Source of the DNA: Bordetella parapertussis
GTDB taxonomy: Bacteria > Pseudomonadota > Gammaproteobacteria > Burkholderiales > JACQAP01
NCBI GenBank assembly: GCA_945900965.1
Contig: CAMDKM010000013.1
Span: 33,524 to 97,523 of the forward strand
DNA: 64,000 bases
Reading direction: 5' to 3'
Under the pieces are notes generated by a model, which worked only from the letters and a program-made list of their open reading frames with translations, was not told where the DNA came from and did no database searches. Shown here in pieces: positions 45,669 through 56,004 of this stretch (its first letter is position 1; each line of letters begins with the position of its first letter). The translations under genes were made by a program, and so were the position numbers.

Positions 45669-47105
45669 ATGCAACCACCTGAAGTGCCCGCCGGTTCCCC
45701 GGTAAAAACCTGGTCGGGAAGATTCTCCGAACCGGTGTCCGAGCTGGTGAAACGCTACACCGCCTCTGTGACGTTCGATCACAGACTGGCGGAATTCGAC
45801 ATTCGCGGCTCGCTGGCGCATGCGCGCATGCTGCGCACGGTGGGCGTATTATCAGCGGGGGATCTTGCCGATATCGAGCGCGGCATGACGCAGATTAGCG
45901 AGGAAATTCGCGCCGATAAGTTTCCCTGGTCCATCGACCTTGAGGATGTCCACCTCAACATCGAAAAACGCCTGACCGATCTGGTCGGCGACGCGGGAAA
46001 GCGATTGCATACCGGGCGCTCGCGAAACGACCAGGTAGCCACCGATATCCGGCTCTATCTGCGCTGGGCAAGCGACGAAATCATCGCCTTGATTCGCGGC
46101 TTTCAGACCAGCCTGCTCGATCTGGCCACGCAGCACACCGAGACGCTGATGCCTGGCTTCACCCACCTGCAAGTCGCGCAGCCGGTGAGTTTCGCGCACC
46201 ACTTGCTTGCGTATTACGAAATGGTGGAACGAGATGCCGCGCGTTTCGCCGACGCTCGGCGCCGAATCAACCGGCTGCCACTGGGCGCCGGCGCACTGGC
46301 TGGCACCACATTTCCGATCGACCGCCAGCGGGTAGCAAAAGAATTGGGATTCGACGGTTTGTGCGAAAACTCCATCGACGCTGTGTCGGATCGGGATTTC
46401 GCGATCGAATTTTGTGCCGCCGGCGCGATTCTCATGATGCATCTTTCCCGGCTGTCGGAAGAACTCATTTTATGGATGAGCCCGCGCTTCGGATTCATCC
46501 AGTTGGCCGATCGCTTTTGCACTGGCTCATCGATGATGCCGCAGAAGAAAAATCCCGACGTGCCGGAACTGGTGCGCGGCAAAACCGGCCGGGTCAACGG
46601 TCATCTGGTGGCGCTGCTCACCCTCATGAAAGGTCAGCCGCTTGCCTACAACAAGGACAACCAGGAGGACAAGGAGCCGCTGTTCGATACCGTCGATACG
46701 TTATTGGCCACCCTGCGCATCTACGCCGACATGATTGGCGGCATTGTCGTCAATAAGGAAGCCATGCGCCGCGCGGTGAGTGAAGGTTATGCCACCGCCA
46801 CCGACCTGGCCGATTATCTGGTCAAGAAGGGATTGCCGTTTCGCGAAGCCCATGAAGCGGTAGCGCGCGCCGTGCGCCACGCCGCCGGCAAGGGGGTGGA
46901 GCTGGCTCAGTTGAGCATTGCGGAACTTCGGGAATTTTCGCCCTTGATCGACAACGACGCGCTGGCCAAGCTTTCTCTTGAAGGATCCCTGGCAGCCCGC
47001 GATCACGTCGGCGGCACCGCGCCGGCCCAAGTGCGCGCCGCGATCGCCCGCGCCCGATTAGCGATCGCAGGGCGCGAATCCGCCTATTTCGGCGGCTCGC
47101 CTTGA
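45669..47105 (+). CDS. argH: Argininosuccinate lyase
   Basis: 478 residues. Last step of arginine synthesis, splitting argininosuccinate into arginine and fumarate. Signature [12 protein letters not shown], with [12 protein letters not shown] and the catalytic-base region [14 protein letters not shown]. Divergent from algZ, the same layout as in Pseudomonas. Length slightly above the usual 460 because of an N-terminal extension of about 12 residues. Confidence 0.96.
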   Translation: MQPPEVPAGSPVKTWSGRFSEPVSELVKRYTASVTFDHRLAEFDIRGSLAHARMLRTVGVLSAGDLADIERGMTQISEEIRADKFPWSIDLEDVHLNIEKRLTDLVGDAGKRLHTGRSRNDQVATDIRLYLRWASDEIIALIRGFQTSLLDLATQHTETLMPGFTHLQVAQPVSFAHHLLAYYEMVERDAARFADARRRINRLPLGAGALAGTTFPIDRQRVAKELGFDGLCENSIDAVSDRDFAIEFCAAGAILMMHLSRLSEELILWMSPRFGFIQLADRFCTGSSMMPQKKNPDVPELVRGKTGRVNGHLVALLTLMKGQPLAYNKDNQEDKEPLFDTVDTLLATLRIYADMIGGIVVNKEAMRRAVSEGYATATDLADYLVKKGLPFREAHEAVARAVRHAAGKGVELAQLSIAELREFSPLIDNDALAKLSLEGSLAARDHVGGTAPAQVRAAIARARLAIAGRESAYFGGSP

Positions 47106-47216
47106 ACAAAGCACCTCAAGCTGATAAATTCCGCCCCCGAGTTTTATACCGGTCCAGCGGGGCTCGACGTCCGCTGGATTATTTTTTTGTGCCACAAAAA
47201 TAACGGGGGACATGAC

Positions 47217-48572
47217 ATGGGCAAATTCCTGGTAACTCTGCTTGGGTATCTCGGCGCGGGACTGCTGGCCGCCGGCTTGGCCGTCGCGCCGGCCACGGCC
47301 CAGGACAAACCGATTCGCATCGGTCTGGTGACTTTTCTATCCGGTCCCGCGGCTGGTCCGTTTGGCGTGCCGGCCAAAATCGCCGCCGAGGCCATTGTCG
47401 ATTCGATCAACGCCGGCAAAGTGCCGTCGCCCTATAACATCAAGGGCTTTGGCGGCACGCCGATCGAATTGACCATCATCGACGAAGCGGGCGGCGCCAC
47501 CAAGCAAGTAACCGAATTGCGCAACCTGGTCGAGCGCCAGAATGTCGATTTTGTGATCGGCTACATTTCCAGCGGCGATTGCCTGGCGGTCGCGCCGGTG
47601 GCAGAAGAGCTGAAAAAAATCACCGTCCTGTTCGACTGCGGCACCCCGCGCGTTTTCGAAGAAGCCAGCTACAAATACGTCTTCCGCACTCGCTCGCACG
47701 CCACCATGGACGCAGTGGCCGGCGCCCAGTATCTGCTCGACAATCGCCCGGCCATGAAAAACTTCGCCGGCATTAATCAGAACTACGCCTGGGGCCAGGA
47801 TTCCTGGGCCGACTTCACCGCGGTGATGACGGCCCTCAAGCCCGAGCTGACGGTAACCACCTCGCAAATGCCGAAGTTCGGCGCCGGACAATACGGACCA
47901 GAAATTTCCGCCCTACTGCAGAGCAATTCCGATCTGATTCACTCCAGCCTGTGGGGCGGCGATCTGGAGGCCTTCATGCTCCAGGCGATGCCGCGCAACT
48001 TGTTCGCACGCAGCCAGCTCATTCTGGTGGCCGGCGAACCCTACCTGCACCGCTTGAGCGGCAATATTCCCGACGGCGCAGTGATCGGTGCCCGCGGCCC
48101 CAACGGCGTGTTCGCCCAGAAGAGCCCGCTCAACGATTGGCTGCGCAGAATTTACAAGGAACGCAGCGAGATTTATCCGAACTATCCGGCTTACAGCGTG
48201 GCCATGGCATTTCTGGGCCTGAAGTCCGCCTATGAAAAGGCCCGGCTGGCGGCCATACAGTCGGCCATTCCGATGGGCGCCGCCAAGGGCGTCAAGGAAG
48301 AAATGGAGAAATCCTACGGCCGCCCCTCGGACGAAGACGTGATCAAGGCCTTTGAGTACCACAACTTCGATTCGCCCTCGGGTCGGGTGATGATGAAGCT
48401 GGGCAAGGGACACCAGGCAGTCACCGGCACCGCCTACGGCACTGCCCGCACCGTGGACGGCAAGGTAACAGTGGGCAACATCAAGTATTACCCTCTGGAG
48501 CGCGTGCAGCCACCGGAAGGCATGAAGAGCCTCGACTGGATCAAGGCCGGCATGCAAGCGGGGAAATGGTAA
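47217..48572 (+). CDS. Liv-type ABC transporter substrate-binding protein
   Basis: 451 residues. Signal peptide about 1-32 (cleavage near ATAQ). Periplasmic type I binding fold of the amide/branched-chain amino acid family: IRIGLVTFLSGPAAGPFG, then VDFVIGYISSGDCLAV. Some 60 residues longer than LivJ/LivK, and nothing in the binding pocket points to leucine specifically. Start at ATG 47217 with GGGGGA upstream. First gene of a complete importer (47217-51839). Substrate unknown. Confidence 0.88.
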   Translation: MGKFLVTLLGYLGAGLLAAGLAVAPATAQDKPIRIGLVTFLSGPAAGPFGVPAKIAAEAIVDSINAGKVPSPYNIKGFGGTPIELTIIDEAGGATKQVTELRNLVERQNVDFVIGYISSGDCLAVAPVAEELKKITVLFDCGTPRVFEEASYKYVFRTRSHATMDAVAGAQYLLDNRPAMKNFAGINQNYAWGQDSWADFTAVMTALKPELTVTTSQMPKFGAGQYGPEISALLQSNSDLIHSSLWGGDLEAFMLQAMPRNLFARSQLILVAGEPYLHRLSGNIPDGAVIGARGPNGVFAQKSPLNDWLRRIYKERSEIYPNYPAYSVAMAFLGLKSAYEKARLAAIQSAIPMGAAKGVKEEMEKSYGRPSDEDVIKAFEYHNFDSPSGRVMMKLGKGHQAVTGTAYGTARTVDGKVTVGNIKYYPLERVQPPEGMKSLDWIKAGMQAGKW

Positions 48573-48592
48573 TGGCGCTGGATTAACTTGCC

Positions 48593-49489
48593 ATGAATCA
48601 CCTGCTCGCCGTCCTGATTGACGGGCTGACCTACTCGTCCTGGCTGTTCATCATTGCGGTGGGCCTCACACTGATCTACGGCGTGATGAAAATCCTCAAC
48701 ATCGCCCATGGCAGCCTCTACGCGTTGGGGGCTTACGCCTCGGCCTCTCTTGCCGGGGGTTGGATCAATGGGGGATACGCCGCGGCGGGCAGTTACGCGG
48801 TGATGGTCGGTGCAGCGATCCTGGTCGGGCTGATTGCCGGCCCGATCATCGAGCGCGGCTTGTTGCGCTTCATGTACGGCAAGGAAGAAATCGTGTTGGT
48901 GCTGGTCACTTATGCGGTGTTCCTGATTCTCGAAGATTTCATCAAACTGGTCTGGGGTGTGGATCCCTACTTTCTCGCCCAGCCCTACGGCATGTTGGGT
49001 AATTTCAGCATCGGCGATCTGACGTATCCGAATTACAACCTGCTGCTGCTGGGTGTGTCGGTGCTCACCGGCGTGGTGCTGGCCTGGGTGCTCAATAGCA
49101 CCCGGCAGGGAAAAATCCTGCTGGCCGTCATTCATGACCGCGAAATGTCGGGCGCCATGGGCATCAACGTCGGCCGGGTGTATTTTGTGACCTTTACCGT
49201 CGGCGCCATCCTGGGTGCGCTCGGCGGGGCGCTGACCGCGCCGATGATTTCGGTACAACCCGGCATCGGCGCCGAAACCATCGTTCTGGCATTTGCGGTG
49301 GTGGTGATTGGCGGCTTGGGAAGCCTCTCCGGTGCCGCGCTCGCCGCAGTGCTGGTAGGCCTGGTGCGGGCCGCCGCCGTGCACTACCGTCCGGAGCTGG
49401 ACATGTTCAGTATTTACCTGGTAATGGCCGTGGTGCTGATTCTGCGCCCCAAGGGACTGTTCAGCCTGCCGGAAGCTCGCAAAATATGA
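48593..49489 (+). CDS. LivH-type ABC permease
   Basis: 298-residue inner-membrane permease with about eight hydrophobic helices, 20 nt after the binding-protein gene. Typical LivH features are GLTLIYGVMKILNIAHGSLYALGAY and, near the end, VVVIGGLGSLSGAALAAVLVG. Stop overlaps the next permease start by 4 nt (ATGA). Confidence 0.92.
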   Translation: MNHLLAVLIDGLTYSSWLFIIAVGLTLIYGVMKILNIAHGSLYALGAYASASLAGGWINGGYAAAGSYAVMVGAAILVGLIAGPIIERGLLRFMYGKEEIVLVLVTYAVFLILEDFIKLVWGVDPYFLAQPYGMLGNFSIGDLTYPNYNLLLLGVSVLTGVVLAWVLNSTRQGKILLAVIHDREMSGAMGINVGRVYFVTFTVGAILGALGGALTAPMISVQPGIGAETIVLAFAVVVIGGLGSLSGAALAAVLVGLVRAAAVHYRPELDMFSIYLVMAVVLILRPKGLFSLPEARKI

Positions 49490-50427
49490 GCCGCGACCGC
49501 ACTCTGCCAGCCCTCGTCGGTATCACCATATTGTTGCTCGCGGTGGGCCCGTTATTGCCGCGCTGGGCCATGTTTCTGATCAACGTTTCGCTGTGTTACG
49601 GCATTGTGGTGCTCGGCATGATGCTGCTGATGCGCACCGGCGTGGTGTCCTTCGGCCATGGACTGTATTACTGCCTGGGCGCCTACGCAGCCGGCACGCT
49701 GGACCAGCTTTTCAAGATTTCCGACATGGCGCTCATGGTGGCGGCGGCCATTGCCGCCACTGCGGTGGTGTCCGCGCTGTTGGGCTTGTTGTTGCGCAAG
49801 TACCGCGACATTTTTTTCGCCATGCTGTCGCTGGCGTTTTCGATGATCCTCTATGGGCTGCTGGTCAAAAGCGCCACCCTCGGCTCCAGCGATGGTTTCA
49901 ACATCACGGCGGCCAACATTTTCGGCATCAAAGTCGCCGGCACGGCCATGGAACGTTACTCGCGTTTTGCCCTGACGGTGTTCTGCGCTTTTGTGGCGGC
50001 GGCACTCATGCATCGATATCTGAACTCGCACCGCGGGCGACTGGCCTATGCCATCCGCGACAATGAATTGCGGGTCGAATACATGGGCGCCTCGGTGCAA
50101 AACACCATCCATATCAATTATGTGATTTCCGCGGTGCTGGCCGGCGTCGGCGGCGCCCTGGCGGCCATCACCGTTGGCCACATCGACCCGGAGATGGCCT
50201 ATTGGACCACTTCCGGCGAATTCGTATTCGTCGGCATCCTGTCGGGCACCGCCAGCGTCCTGGCGCCTTTCCTGGGCGCGGTGATCTTCGAAACCATCCG
50301 CAGCTTTGCCTACGAATATTCTCCCAACACCTGGCAGATGGCACTGGGCATCACCATGCTGCTGGTGATCATGTTCCTGCCCGGTGGAATCTGGTCCTTG
50401 TTCCAGAAATTGCGTAAGGCCTTCTGA
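49486..50427 (+). CDS. LivM-type ABC permease
   Basis: 313-residue second permease. Marks are GVVSFGHGLYYCLGAYAAG and IRDNELRVEYMGASV, with a second glycine-rich block SGEFVFVGILSGTASVLAPF, and about eight to nine membrane helices. Pairs with the LivH-type permease to form the channel; followed 1 nt later by the ATPase gene. Confidence 0.92.
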   Translation: MSRDRTLPALVGITILLLAVGPLLPRWAMFLINVSLCYGIVVLGMMLLMRTGVVSFGHGLYYCLGAYAAGTLDQLFKISDMALMVAAAIAATAVVSALLGLLLRKYRDIFFAMLSLAFSMILYGLLVKSATLGSSDGFNITAANIFGIKVAGTAMERYSRFALTVFCAFVAAALMHRYLNSHRGRLAYAIRDNELRVEYMGASVQNTIHINYVISAVLAGVGGALAAITVGHIDPEMAYWTTSGEFVFVGILSGTASVLAPFLGAVIFETIRSFAYEYSPNTWQMALGITMLLVIMFLPGGIWSLFQKLRKAF

Positions 50428-50428
50428 C

Positions 50429-51205
50429 ATGACAACAGTGCTGGAAGCAAGGGGCTTGAATAAAACCTTCGGCGCGGTCACCGCCGCCGCCGATATCAAT
50501 ATCGCGGTCGAGCAGGGCAGTGTTGTGGGACTGATCGGCGCCAACGGCGCGGGCAAAACCACCTTCATCAATATGGTGACCGGATACCTGAAACCCTCCT
50601 CCGGCACCATCGTTTTCTGCGGAGATGACATCACACCGCTTAATCCGCGGCAGATTACCCGCCGGGGTATCTGCCGTTCCTTCCAGATTCCGCAGTTGTT
50701 CAATACGCTCTCGGTCCAGGAAAATCTGCTGGTAGGCGTAGGCATCATTGCCGCGGCCGGGAAAAATTGGGCTGGCGCCTCTCAGTTTGCCGGCACGCCC
50801 GAGCAGTCCGTGGACGGCATGCTCGAGCGCTTCCGACTGGGCGAATATCGGGACAAGCCCGCAGGCGTATTGCCCGAGGGCGTGCGAAAGCTTCTGGATA
50901 TCGCCATGGCCATGGTGGTGCGGCCGACTATTCTGTTGCTCGATGAACCCACCTCAGGTGTCTCGGCGGACGAAAAATTCGCGTTGATGGACATGGTGAT
51001 GGACGCGGTGAAAGCACAACGCATCACCGTGCTGTTTGTCGAGCACGACATGGAAATCGTCAATCGTTACACCCATCGCGTGCTGGCTTTTTACGAAGGG
51101 CGCATCATCGCCGATGGCGAACCGTCCAAGGTGCTTGAAGATCCGGAAGTTAGAAAGTACGTTACCGGGGAAAGCACCGGGAAGGGCAAACATGCTGCGC
51201 ATTGA
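50429..51205 (+). CDS. LivG-type ABC ATPase with unusual signature motif
   Basis: 258 residues. Walker A GANGAGKTT, Walker B LLLDEPTSGVS and switch His in VEHDME are intact. The ABC signature, normally LSGGQ or LAYGQ, reads LPEGVRKLLDIAMA here. The G is kept but the polar S/Q residues are replaced, so this half of the ATPase pair may be catalytically weaker while its LivF partner has a normal LSGGQ. ATG 50429; its end overlaps LivF by 14 nt. Confidence 0.9.
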   Translation: MTTVLEARGLNKTFGAVTAAADINIAVEQGSVVGLIGANGAGKTTFINMVTGYLKPSSGTIVFCGDDITPLNPRQITRRGICRSFQIPQLFNTLSVQENLLVGVGIIAAAGKNWAGASQFAGTPEQSVDGMLERFRLGEYRDKPAGVLPEGVRKLLDIAMAMVVRPTILLLDEPTSGVSADEKFALMDMVMDAVKAQRITVLFVEHDMEIVNRYTHRVLAFYEGRIIADGEPSKVLEDPEVRKYVTGESTGKGKHAAH

Positions 51206-51839
51206 AGCGCTCGATGTTTCCATTCAAACCGTGGGCATTCTGCGCGGTGTGAATCTGGAAGTGCCAACCGGGAAATTCGTTGGCGTCATCGGTCGCAACG
51301 GCGCCGGCAAAACCACACTCATGCGTTCGGTCATGGGCATCCTGCCCGCAAAAGCCGGCAGCATCGCCTTCGGCGGCAAGCCATTAGGCACGACACCGGC
51401 CCATCTGCGCGCGCGTAGCGGCATCGGTTACATGCCGGAAGACCGTCGTCTGGTGCCCACGCTCAGCGTCGAGGAAAACGTTTTGATCCCCGCCTGGTCG
51501 GCGGGACTCGCCGACCCCGGAGCGCGCCTTGCCGAGGTGTACGCAATGATTCCTGAGGTCAGGGAATTTGCCACCCGCAAAGGCCTGCAACTATCCGGCG
51601 GCCAGCAGAAACTGGTGGCTTTGGCACGTGCGCTGATGTGCGGAACCAAACTGCTGTTGCTCGACGAGCCTTTCGAAGGCGTGGCACCGGTGCTGGCCAT
51701 GCGGCTCGCGGAAGTGATTACCGGGTTGAAACAAAAAGGCCTGTCGGTCATTCTCACCGAATCGGATCTGGCGCACTCCGGGGAAATGCTCGACGCGGTG
51801 TACAGCATCGACCGCGGCCAAGTTTCGGTCGCGGCCTGA
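51192..51839 (+). CDS. LivF-type ABC ATPase
   Basis: 215 residues, slightly short for LivF (about 235). Walker A GRNGAGKTT, signature LSGGQQKLVALARAL, Walker B LLLDEPFEGVAP, and ILTESD in place of a switch-loop His (the usual EQN/EHD). Last gene of the importer, convergent with the TfoX-N gene. Confidence 0.92.
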   Translation: MLRIEALDVSIQTVGILRGVNLEVPTGKFVGVIGRNGAGKTTLMRSVMGILPAKAGSIAFGGKPLGTTPAHLRARSGIGYMPEDRRLVPTLSVEENVLIPAWSAGLADPGARLAEVYAMIPEVREFATRKGLQLSGGQQKLVALARALMCGTKLLLLDEPFEGVAPVLAMRLAEVITGLKQKGLSVILTESDLAHSGEMLDAVYSIDRGQVSVAA

Positions 51840-51855
51840 CCTCGGGCAGCCGGAT

Positions 51856-52182
51856 CTATTTCGCCGGCAGCCTCGCCGCGTAGTCCACCGCTACCCCGAC
51901 CCACTTCGACAGAACTTCGTCGCCCACGGCGCCGGCCCGCACCAGAATCCAGCCCTTCATCTGCCGGCCCGTGATGTCGAATATCCGGGTGTTCGGCTGT
52001 GCCAGCGCAAGTTCGGTACGATCGGCATCCAGCCGCACGATCATCTCGTTTTCATACACGCCGCAACACATGTTGCCGTTCAAGAGAAATGCCACGCCGC
52101 CGAACATTTTTTTCTCCGCGATATCCTGGCGACCGGCGATTTGTTGCCGGATGCGTTGTGCCAGAAACGTGTCAAAAGCCAT
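51856..52182 (-). CDS. TfoX N-terminal domain protein
   Basis: 108-residue stand-alone TfoX_N domain. Core: EKKMFGGVAFLLNGNMCCGVYENEMIVR. TfoX/Sxy regulates competence genes in gammaproteobacteria, but single-domain TfoX_N proteins are widespread with no defined role, and no TfoX C-terminal domain is present. The start at ATG 52182 is set by AAGGGA 6 nt upstream; the frame upstream is open without a ribosome site. Divergent from pyc. Confidence 0.85.
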   Translation of the reverse strand: MAFDTFLAQRIRQQIAGRQDIAEKKMFGGVAFLLNGNMCCGVYENEMIVRLDADRTELALAQPNTRIFDITGRQMKGWILVRAGAVGDEVLSKWVGVAVDYAARLPAK

Positions 52183-52364
52183 CGAATTCCCTTCGAAGCA
52201 ATAATTCTCGTCGCGATAATTATCGAACAATCCGTTGACTGTCCATGGCCCATTGTTGACCAACCAAGAGCGCGCCCAGGTCACGAAAAACGCGTAGACC
52301 CTGATATGTTGCATCGCGCCATTTTCGGGTTATGATCCTCCTGTGTTATCGACTGGAATCTGAA

Positions 52365-55300
52365 ATGAGCCGCATCCGTAGCATCCTCGTCGCCAATCGT
52401 TCCGAAATTGCCATTCGTGTCATGCGAGCCGCCGCCGAAATGGGCATCCGCACGGTGGCAATTTTCTCCCACGAAGACCGCACCGCCCTGCATCGCTTCA
52501 AGGCCGACGAAAGTTATCTGGTGGGGGAAGGCAAGAAACCGATTCAGGCTTATCTCGACATCGACGACATCCTGCGCGTCGCCCGAGAAGCGGAAGTAGA
52601 CGCGATTCATCCGGGCTACGGATTTCTGTCCGAGAATCCCGATTTTGCCCAAGCCTGCGCGGAATCGGGGATCCGTTTCATTGGCCCCCGGCCGGAAGTC
52701 ATGCGTCTGTTGGGCAATAAAGTGGCGGCTCGGGAGTTGGCGCAAAAAACCGGCGTGCCGGTTGTTCCCGCAACGGCCGCATTGCCTCGGGACCCAGTCG
52801 CAGCAGCAGCGCTGGCCGCGCCCATTGGGTATCCCTTCATGCTCAAAGCCAGTTGGGGCGGCGGGGGACGTGGCATGCGAGTCATCGAGTCGGAAGCCGA
52901 TCTGGCGGGGAACATGGAGGTCGCCCGGCGCGAGGCGCTGGCCGCCTTTGGCAATGACGAGGTGTATCTGGAGAAACTGGTGCGCCGCGCCCGCCACGTC
53001 GAGGTTCAGGTGATCGGCGATCAACACGGGCAACTGGTGCATTTGTTCGAACGCGATTGTTCGGTTCAGCGCCGCAACCAGAAAGTGGTCGAGCGCGCCC
53101 CGGCGCCCTACCTGAGCGAGGCGCAGCGCGCAGCTCTGTGCGACAACGCGTTGAAACTGGCCCGCGCCGCGAACTACACCCACGCCGGAACCGTGGAGTT
53201 TCTGATGGACGCCGACAGCGGGAAGTTCTTTTTTATCGAGGTCAATCCACGCATCCAGGTCGAACACACCGTAACCGAGCAGGTCACCGGCGTGGATATC
53301 GTCAAGGCCCAAATCCGTATCAGCGAAGGCGCACGTATCGGTGCGCCGGATTCCTACGTGCCGAAGCAGGAAGACATCCGCCTGAATGGTCACGCCTTGC
53401 AGTGCCGGATCACCACCGAGGATCCCGAAAAAGGCTTCACGCCGGATTACGGGCGCCTGACGGCCTATCGCAGTGCCGCTGGCTTCGGCATCCGTCTGGA
53501 CGCCGGCACCGCGTACAGCGGCGCCGTGATTACGCCCTACTACGACTCGTTGCTGGTGAAAGTGACATCGTGGGGCCATAACAAGGAGGAAGCGATTGCG
53601 CGCATGGATCGGGCGCTACGCGAATTCCGCATCCGTGGTGTGGCGAGCAACCTGCAATTTCTGGAAAACGTCATCGCCCATCCGCAGTTCGTGTCGGGCG
53701 AATGTATCACCCGATTTATCGACCTCACCCCGGAATTGCTGCGCTTCGCACCCCGCCGGGATCGCGCCACCAAGCTGCTGCAATTTATCGGCGAACTGGT
53801 CGTCAATGGCAATCCGGAAATGAAGCGGCGGCGCGCTTCCGATGTGCCTGCCCGACCCGCGGTGCTGCCAAAATTCGATGCGTTAGTTCCGCCCCCGGCA
53901 GGCAGCCGGCAGAAACTCCAGGAGCTGGGCGCCGAAGGATTCGCCAAGTGGATGAAGTCGCAGAAGCGCGTTTTGCTCACCGATACCACGATGCGCGATG
54001 CGCACCAATCGCTGTTCGCGACCCGCATGCGCACTCGCGACATGTTGCCGATCGCGCCCCTGTATGCGCGCAACCTGTCTGAACTCTTTTCCCTGGAATG
54101 CTGGGGTGGTGCCACCTTCGACGTTGCCTTGCGTTTTCTCAAAGAAGACCCCTGGGAGCGCCTGATCAAACTGCGCGAGGCAGTTCCCAATATTCTGTTG
54201 CAGATGCTGCTGCGTGCGTCGAACGCGGTCGGTTATACCAACTACCCGGACAACGTCGTGCAATTCTTCGTGCGCGAGGCGGCACGCAACGGCGTCGATG
54301 CATTCCGCGTGTTCGATTCGCTCAACTGGGTGGAAAACATGCGGGTAGCCATCGACGCGGTACGTGAAAGTGGTGCCCTATGCGAAGCGGCGATTTGTTA
54401 CACCGGCGACTTGTTCGATCATTCCCGCCCAAAGTACCAGCTCAAGTATTACGTCGATCTGGCGCGCTCGTTGGAAAAAGCCGGCGCCAACGTGCTGGGG
54501 ATTAAGGATATGGCCGGGGTCTGTCGCCCCCGCGCGGCGCGCGCCCTGATTCAGGTGCTGAAGCGGGAAGTCGGCCTGCCGATTCACTTCCACACTCACG
54601 ATACCAGCGGCATCGGTGCGGCGTCGGTGCTGGCCGCCATCGAAGCCGGCTGCGATGCAGTGGACGGGGCGATGGACTCGATGAGCGGCCTCACATCGCA
54701 GCCCAATCTGGGGTCGATTGTGGCCGCGTTACAGGGCTCGGAGCGCGACACCGGCATCGATCTGGTCGCGCTCAAGAAAATCTCGCACTACTGGGAAGGC
54801 GTGCGTCGTTATTACGCACCTTTCGAGTCGGACTTGCGCGCCGGCACCTCGGATGTTTATTTGCACGAAATGCCGGGTGGTCAATATACCAATCTACGCG
54901 AGCAGGCGCGCGCGCTTGGCCTGGAACAGCGCTGGCCGGAAGTGGCCCGCGCCTATTCCCAGGCGAATATATTGTTTGGTGACATCGTCAAGGTAACCCC
55001 CACCTCCAAGGTCGTGGGTGATCTGGCGCTGTTCATGGTCGCCAACGACTTGTCGCCCGAGGAAGTGAGTGACCCGGGCCGCGAAGTCGCTTTTCCGGAG
55101 TCGGTGATTTCGATGCTGCGCGGAGAGTTGGGTTTTCCCCCCGACGGATTCCCTAAAGAACTAACCCGCAAAGCGCTGAAAGGCGCTTCCCCGATATCGG
55201 GTCGGGCCGCCGCTTCTCTACCTCCCGCGGATCTGGAACTCAAACGCAGTCAGGCCTCGCAGGCACTGGGCCGCAACGCCACCGACACCGACCTGGCCTC

Positions 55301-55808
55301 TTACCTGATGTATCCCAAGATGTTCCAGGAATTCGCCGACCATCAGCGCAAGTATGACGACGTGTCGGTTTTGCCGACCCACACTTTCTTCAACGGCATA
55401 TCCGATGGCGACGACATCGCAGTCGAAATTGCCCGGGGCAAGACGCTGGTCATCCGGCTACAGGGTCGAACCGAAATCGATGAAGAAGGATACGTACGCT
55501 TGTTCTTCGAATTGAACGGACAGGCACGTACCATCCGAATTCCCAAGGCCGCCGTCGCCGTGCAGAAGCAGCGCCAGAAAATCGAAGAAGGCAATGCCCA
55601 CCATATCGGCGCGCCGATGCCAGGCAACGTCGTTACCGTGACGGTGAAACCAGGTCAGTCAGTCAAGAAAGGCGACCCGCTGATGTCGATAGAAGCCATG
55701 AAAATGGAAACCGTCATCCGCGCCGAACGCGACGCAAGCGTGAAAGCGGTTCATGCCGGGCCGGGAAATGTTGTCGAGGCAAAGGACCTGTTGATTGAGT
55801 TGGTGTAA
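52365..55808 (+). CDS. pyc: Pyruvate carboxylase, single-chain
   Basis: 1147 residues, complete. Biotin carboxylase domain about 1-450 ([46 protein letters not shown]). Carboxyltransferase about 530-800 with TDTTMRDAHQSLFATRMRT and GIKDMAGV. C-terminal biotinyl domain with EAMKMET. Makes oxaloacetate from pyruvate for anaplerosis or gluconeogenesis. Start ATG 52365; an upstream ATG at 52332 lacks a ribosome site and family sequence. No neighbour suggests co-regulation. Confidence 0.96.
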   Translation: MSRIRSILVANRSEIAIRVMRAAAEMGIRTVAIFSHEDRTALHRFKADESYLVGEGKKPIQAYLDIDDILRVAREAEVDAIHPGYGFLSENPDFAQACAESGIRFIGPRPEVMRLLGNKVAARELAQKTGVPVVPATAALPRDPVAAAALAAPIGYPFMLKASWGGGGRGMRVIESEADLAGNMEVARREALAAFGNDEVYLEKLVRRARHVEVQVIGDQHGQLVHLFERDCSVQRRNQKVVERAPAPYLSEAQRAALCDNALKLARAANYTHAGTVEFLMDADSGKFFFIEVNPRIQVEHTVTEQVTGVDIVKAQIRISEGARIGAPDSYVPKQEDIRLNGHALQCRITTEDPEKGFTPDYGRLTAYRSAAGFGIRLDAGTAYSGAVITPYYDSLLVKVTSWGHNKEEAIARMDRALREFRIRGVASNLQFLENVIAHPQFVSGECITRFIDLTPELLRFAPRRDRATKLLQFIGELVVNGNPEMKRRRASDVPARPAVLPKFDALVPPPAGSRQKLQELGAEGFAKWMKSQKRVLLTDTTMRDAHQSLFATRMRTRDMLPIAPLYARNLSELFSLECWGGATFDVALRFLKEDPWERLIKLREAVPNILLQMLLRASNAVGYTNYPDNVVQFFVREAARNGVDAFRVFDSLNWVENMRVAIDAVRESGALCEAAICYTGDLFDHSRPKYQLKYYVDLARSLEKAGANVLGIKDMAGVCRPRAARALIQVLKREVGLPIHFHTHDTSGIGAASVLAAIEAGCDAVDGAMDSMSGLTSQPNLGSIVAALQGSERDTGIDLVALKKISHYWEGVRRYYAPFESDLRAGTSDVYLHEMPGGQYTNLREQARALGLEQRWPEVARAYSQANILFGDIVKVTPTSKVVGDLALFMVANDLSPEEVSDPGREVAFPESVISMLRGELGFPPDGFPKELTRKALKGASPISGRAAASLPPADLELKRSQASQALGRNATDTDLASYLMYPKMFQEFADHQRKYDDVSVLPTHTFFNGISDGDDIAVEIARGKTLVIRLQGRTEIDEEGYVRLFFELNGQARTIRIPKAAVAVQKQRQKIEEGNAHHIGAPMPGNVVTVTVKPGQSVKKGDPLMSIEAMKMETVIRAERDASVKAVHAGPGNVVEAKDLLIELV

Positions 55809-55851
55809 GACTGGCCGGCGAGAAATTTCTGGATCAACCTAGAAAAACTTA

Positions 55852-55989
55852 TTTGCCACAGAGGGCACAGAGAACACAGAGAGATTCAAGGACTTGTGTG
55901 AACACGTCGCCACTCATCCAATGGGTAAGCATAAAGAACAACATCCCTTCTTGATTTTCCTCTGTGTCCTCGGTGCCCTCTGTGGCAAA
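55852..55989. repeat. Inverted repeat pair around a 77-nt spacer
   Basis: Left arm 55852-55882 (TTTGCCACAGAGGGCACAGA...) and right arm 55960-55989 (CTCTGTGTCCTCGGTGCCCT...) are near-perfect reverse complements over about 29 nt, with two mismatches and runs of A and T outside. It lies between the convergent pyc and methyltransferase genes, so it could act as a bidirectional terminator. The arm sequence belongs to a GCCACAGAG...CACAGAG type repeat that I recognise as common in environmental bacterial genomes. Confidence 0.85.
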
Positions 55990-56004
55990 AAGCTTAGTTA
56001 AGGA

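Noticed and set aside
49552..50748. 398-aa open frame antisense to the LivM/LivG genes
   Set aside because: Two well-supported genes cover it on the other strand; its His/Gln-rich translation is what an antisense frame of membrane genes gives.
52281..53579. 432-aa open frame antisense to pyc
   Set aside because: It is the exact complement of the biotin carboxylase domain, with no ribosome site or recognisable domain, and typical of GC-rich antisense frames.
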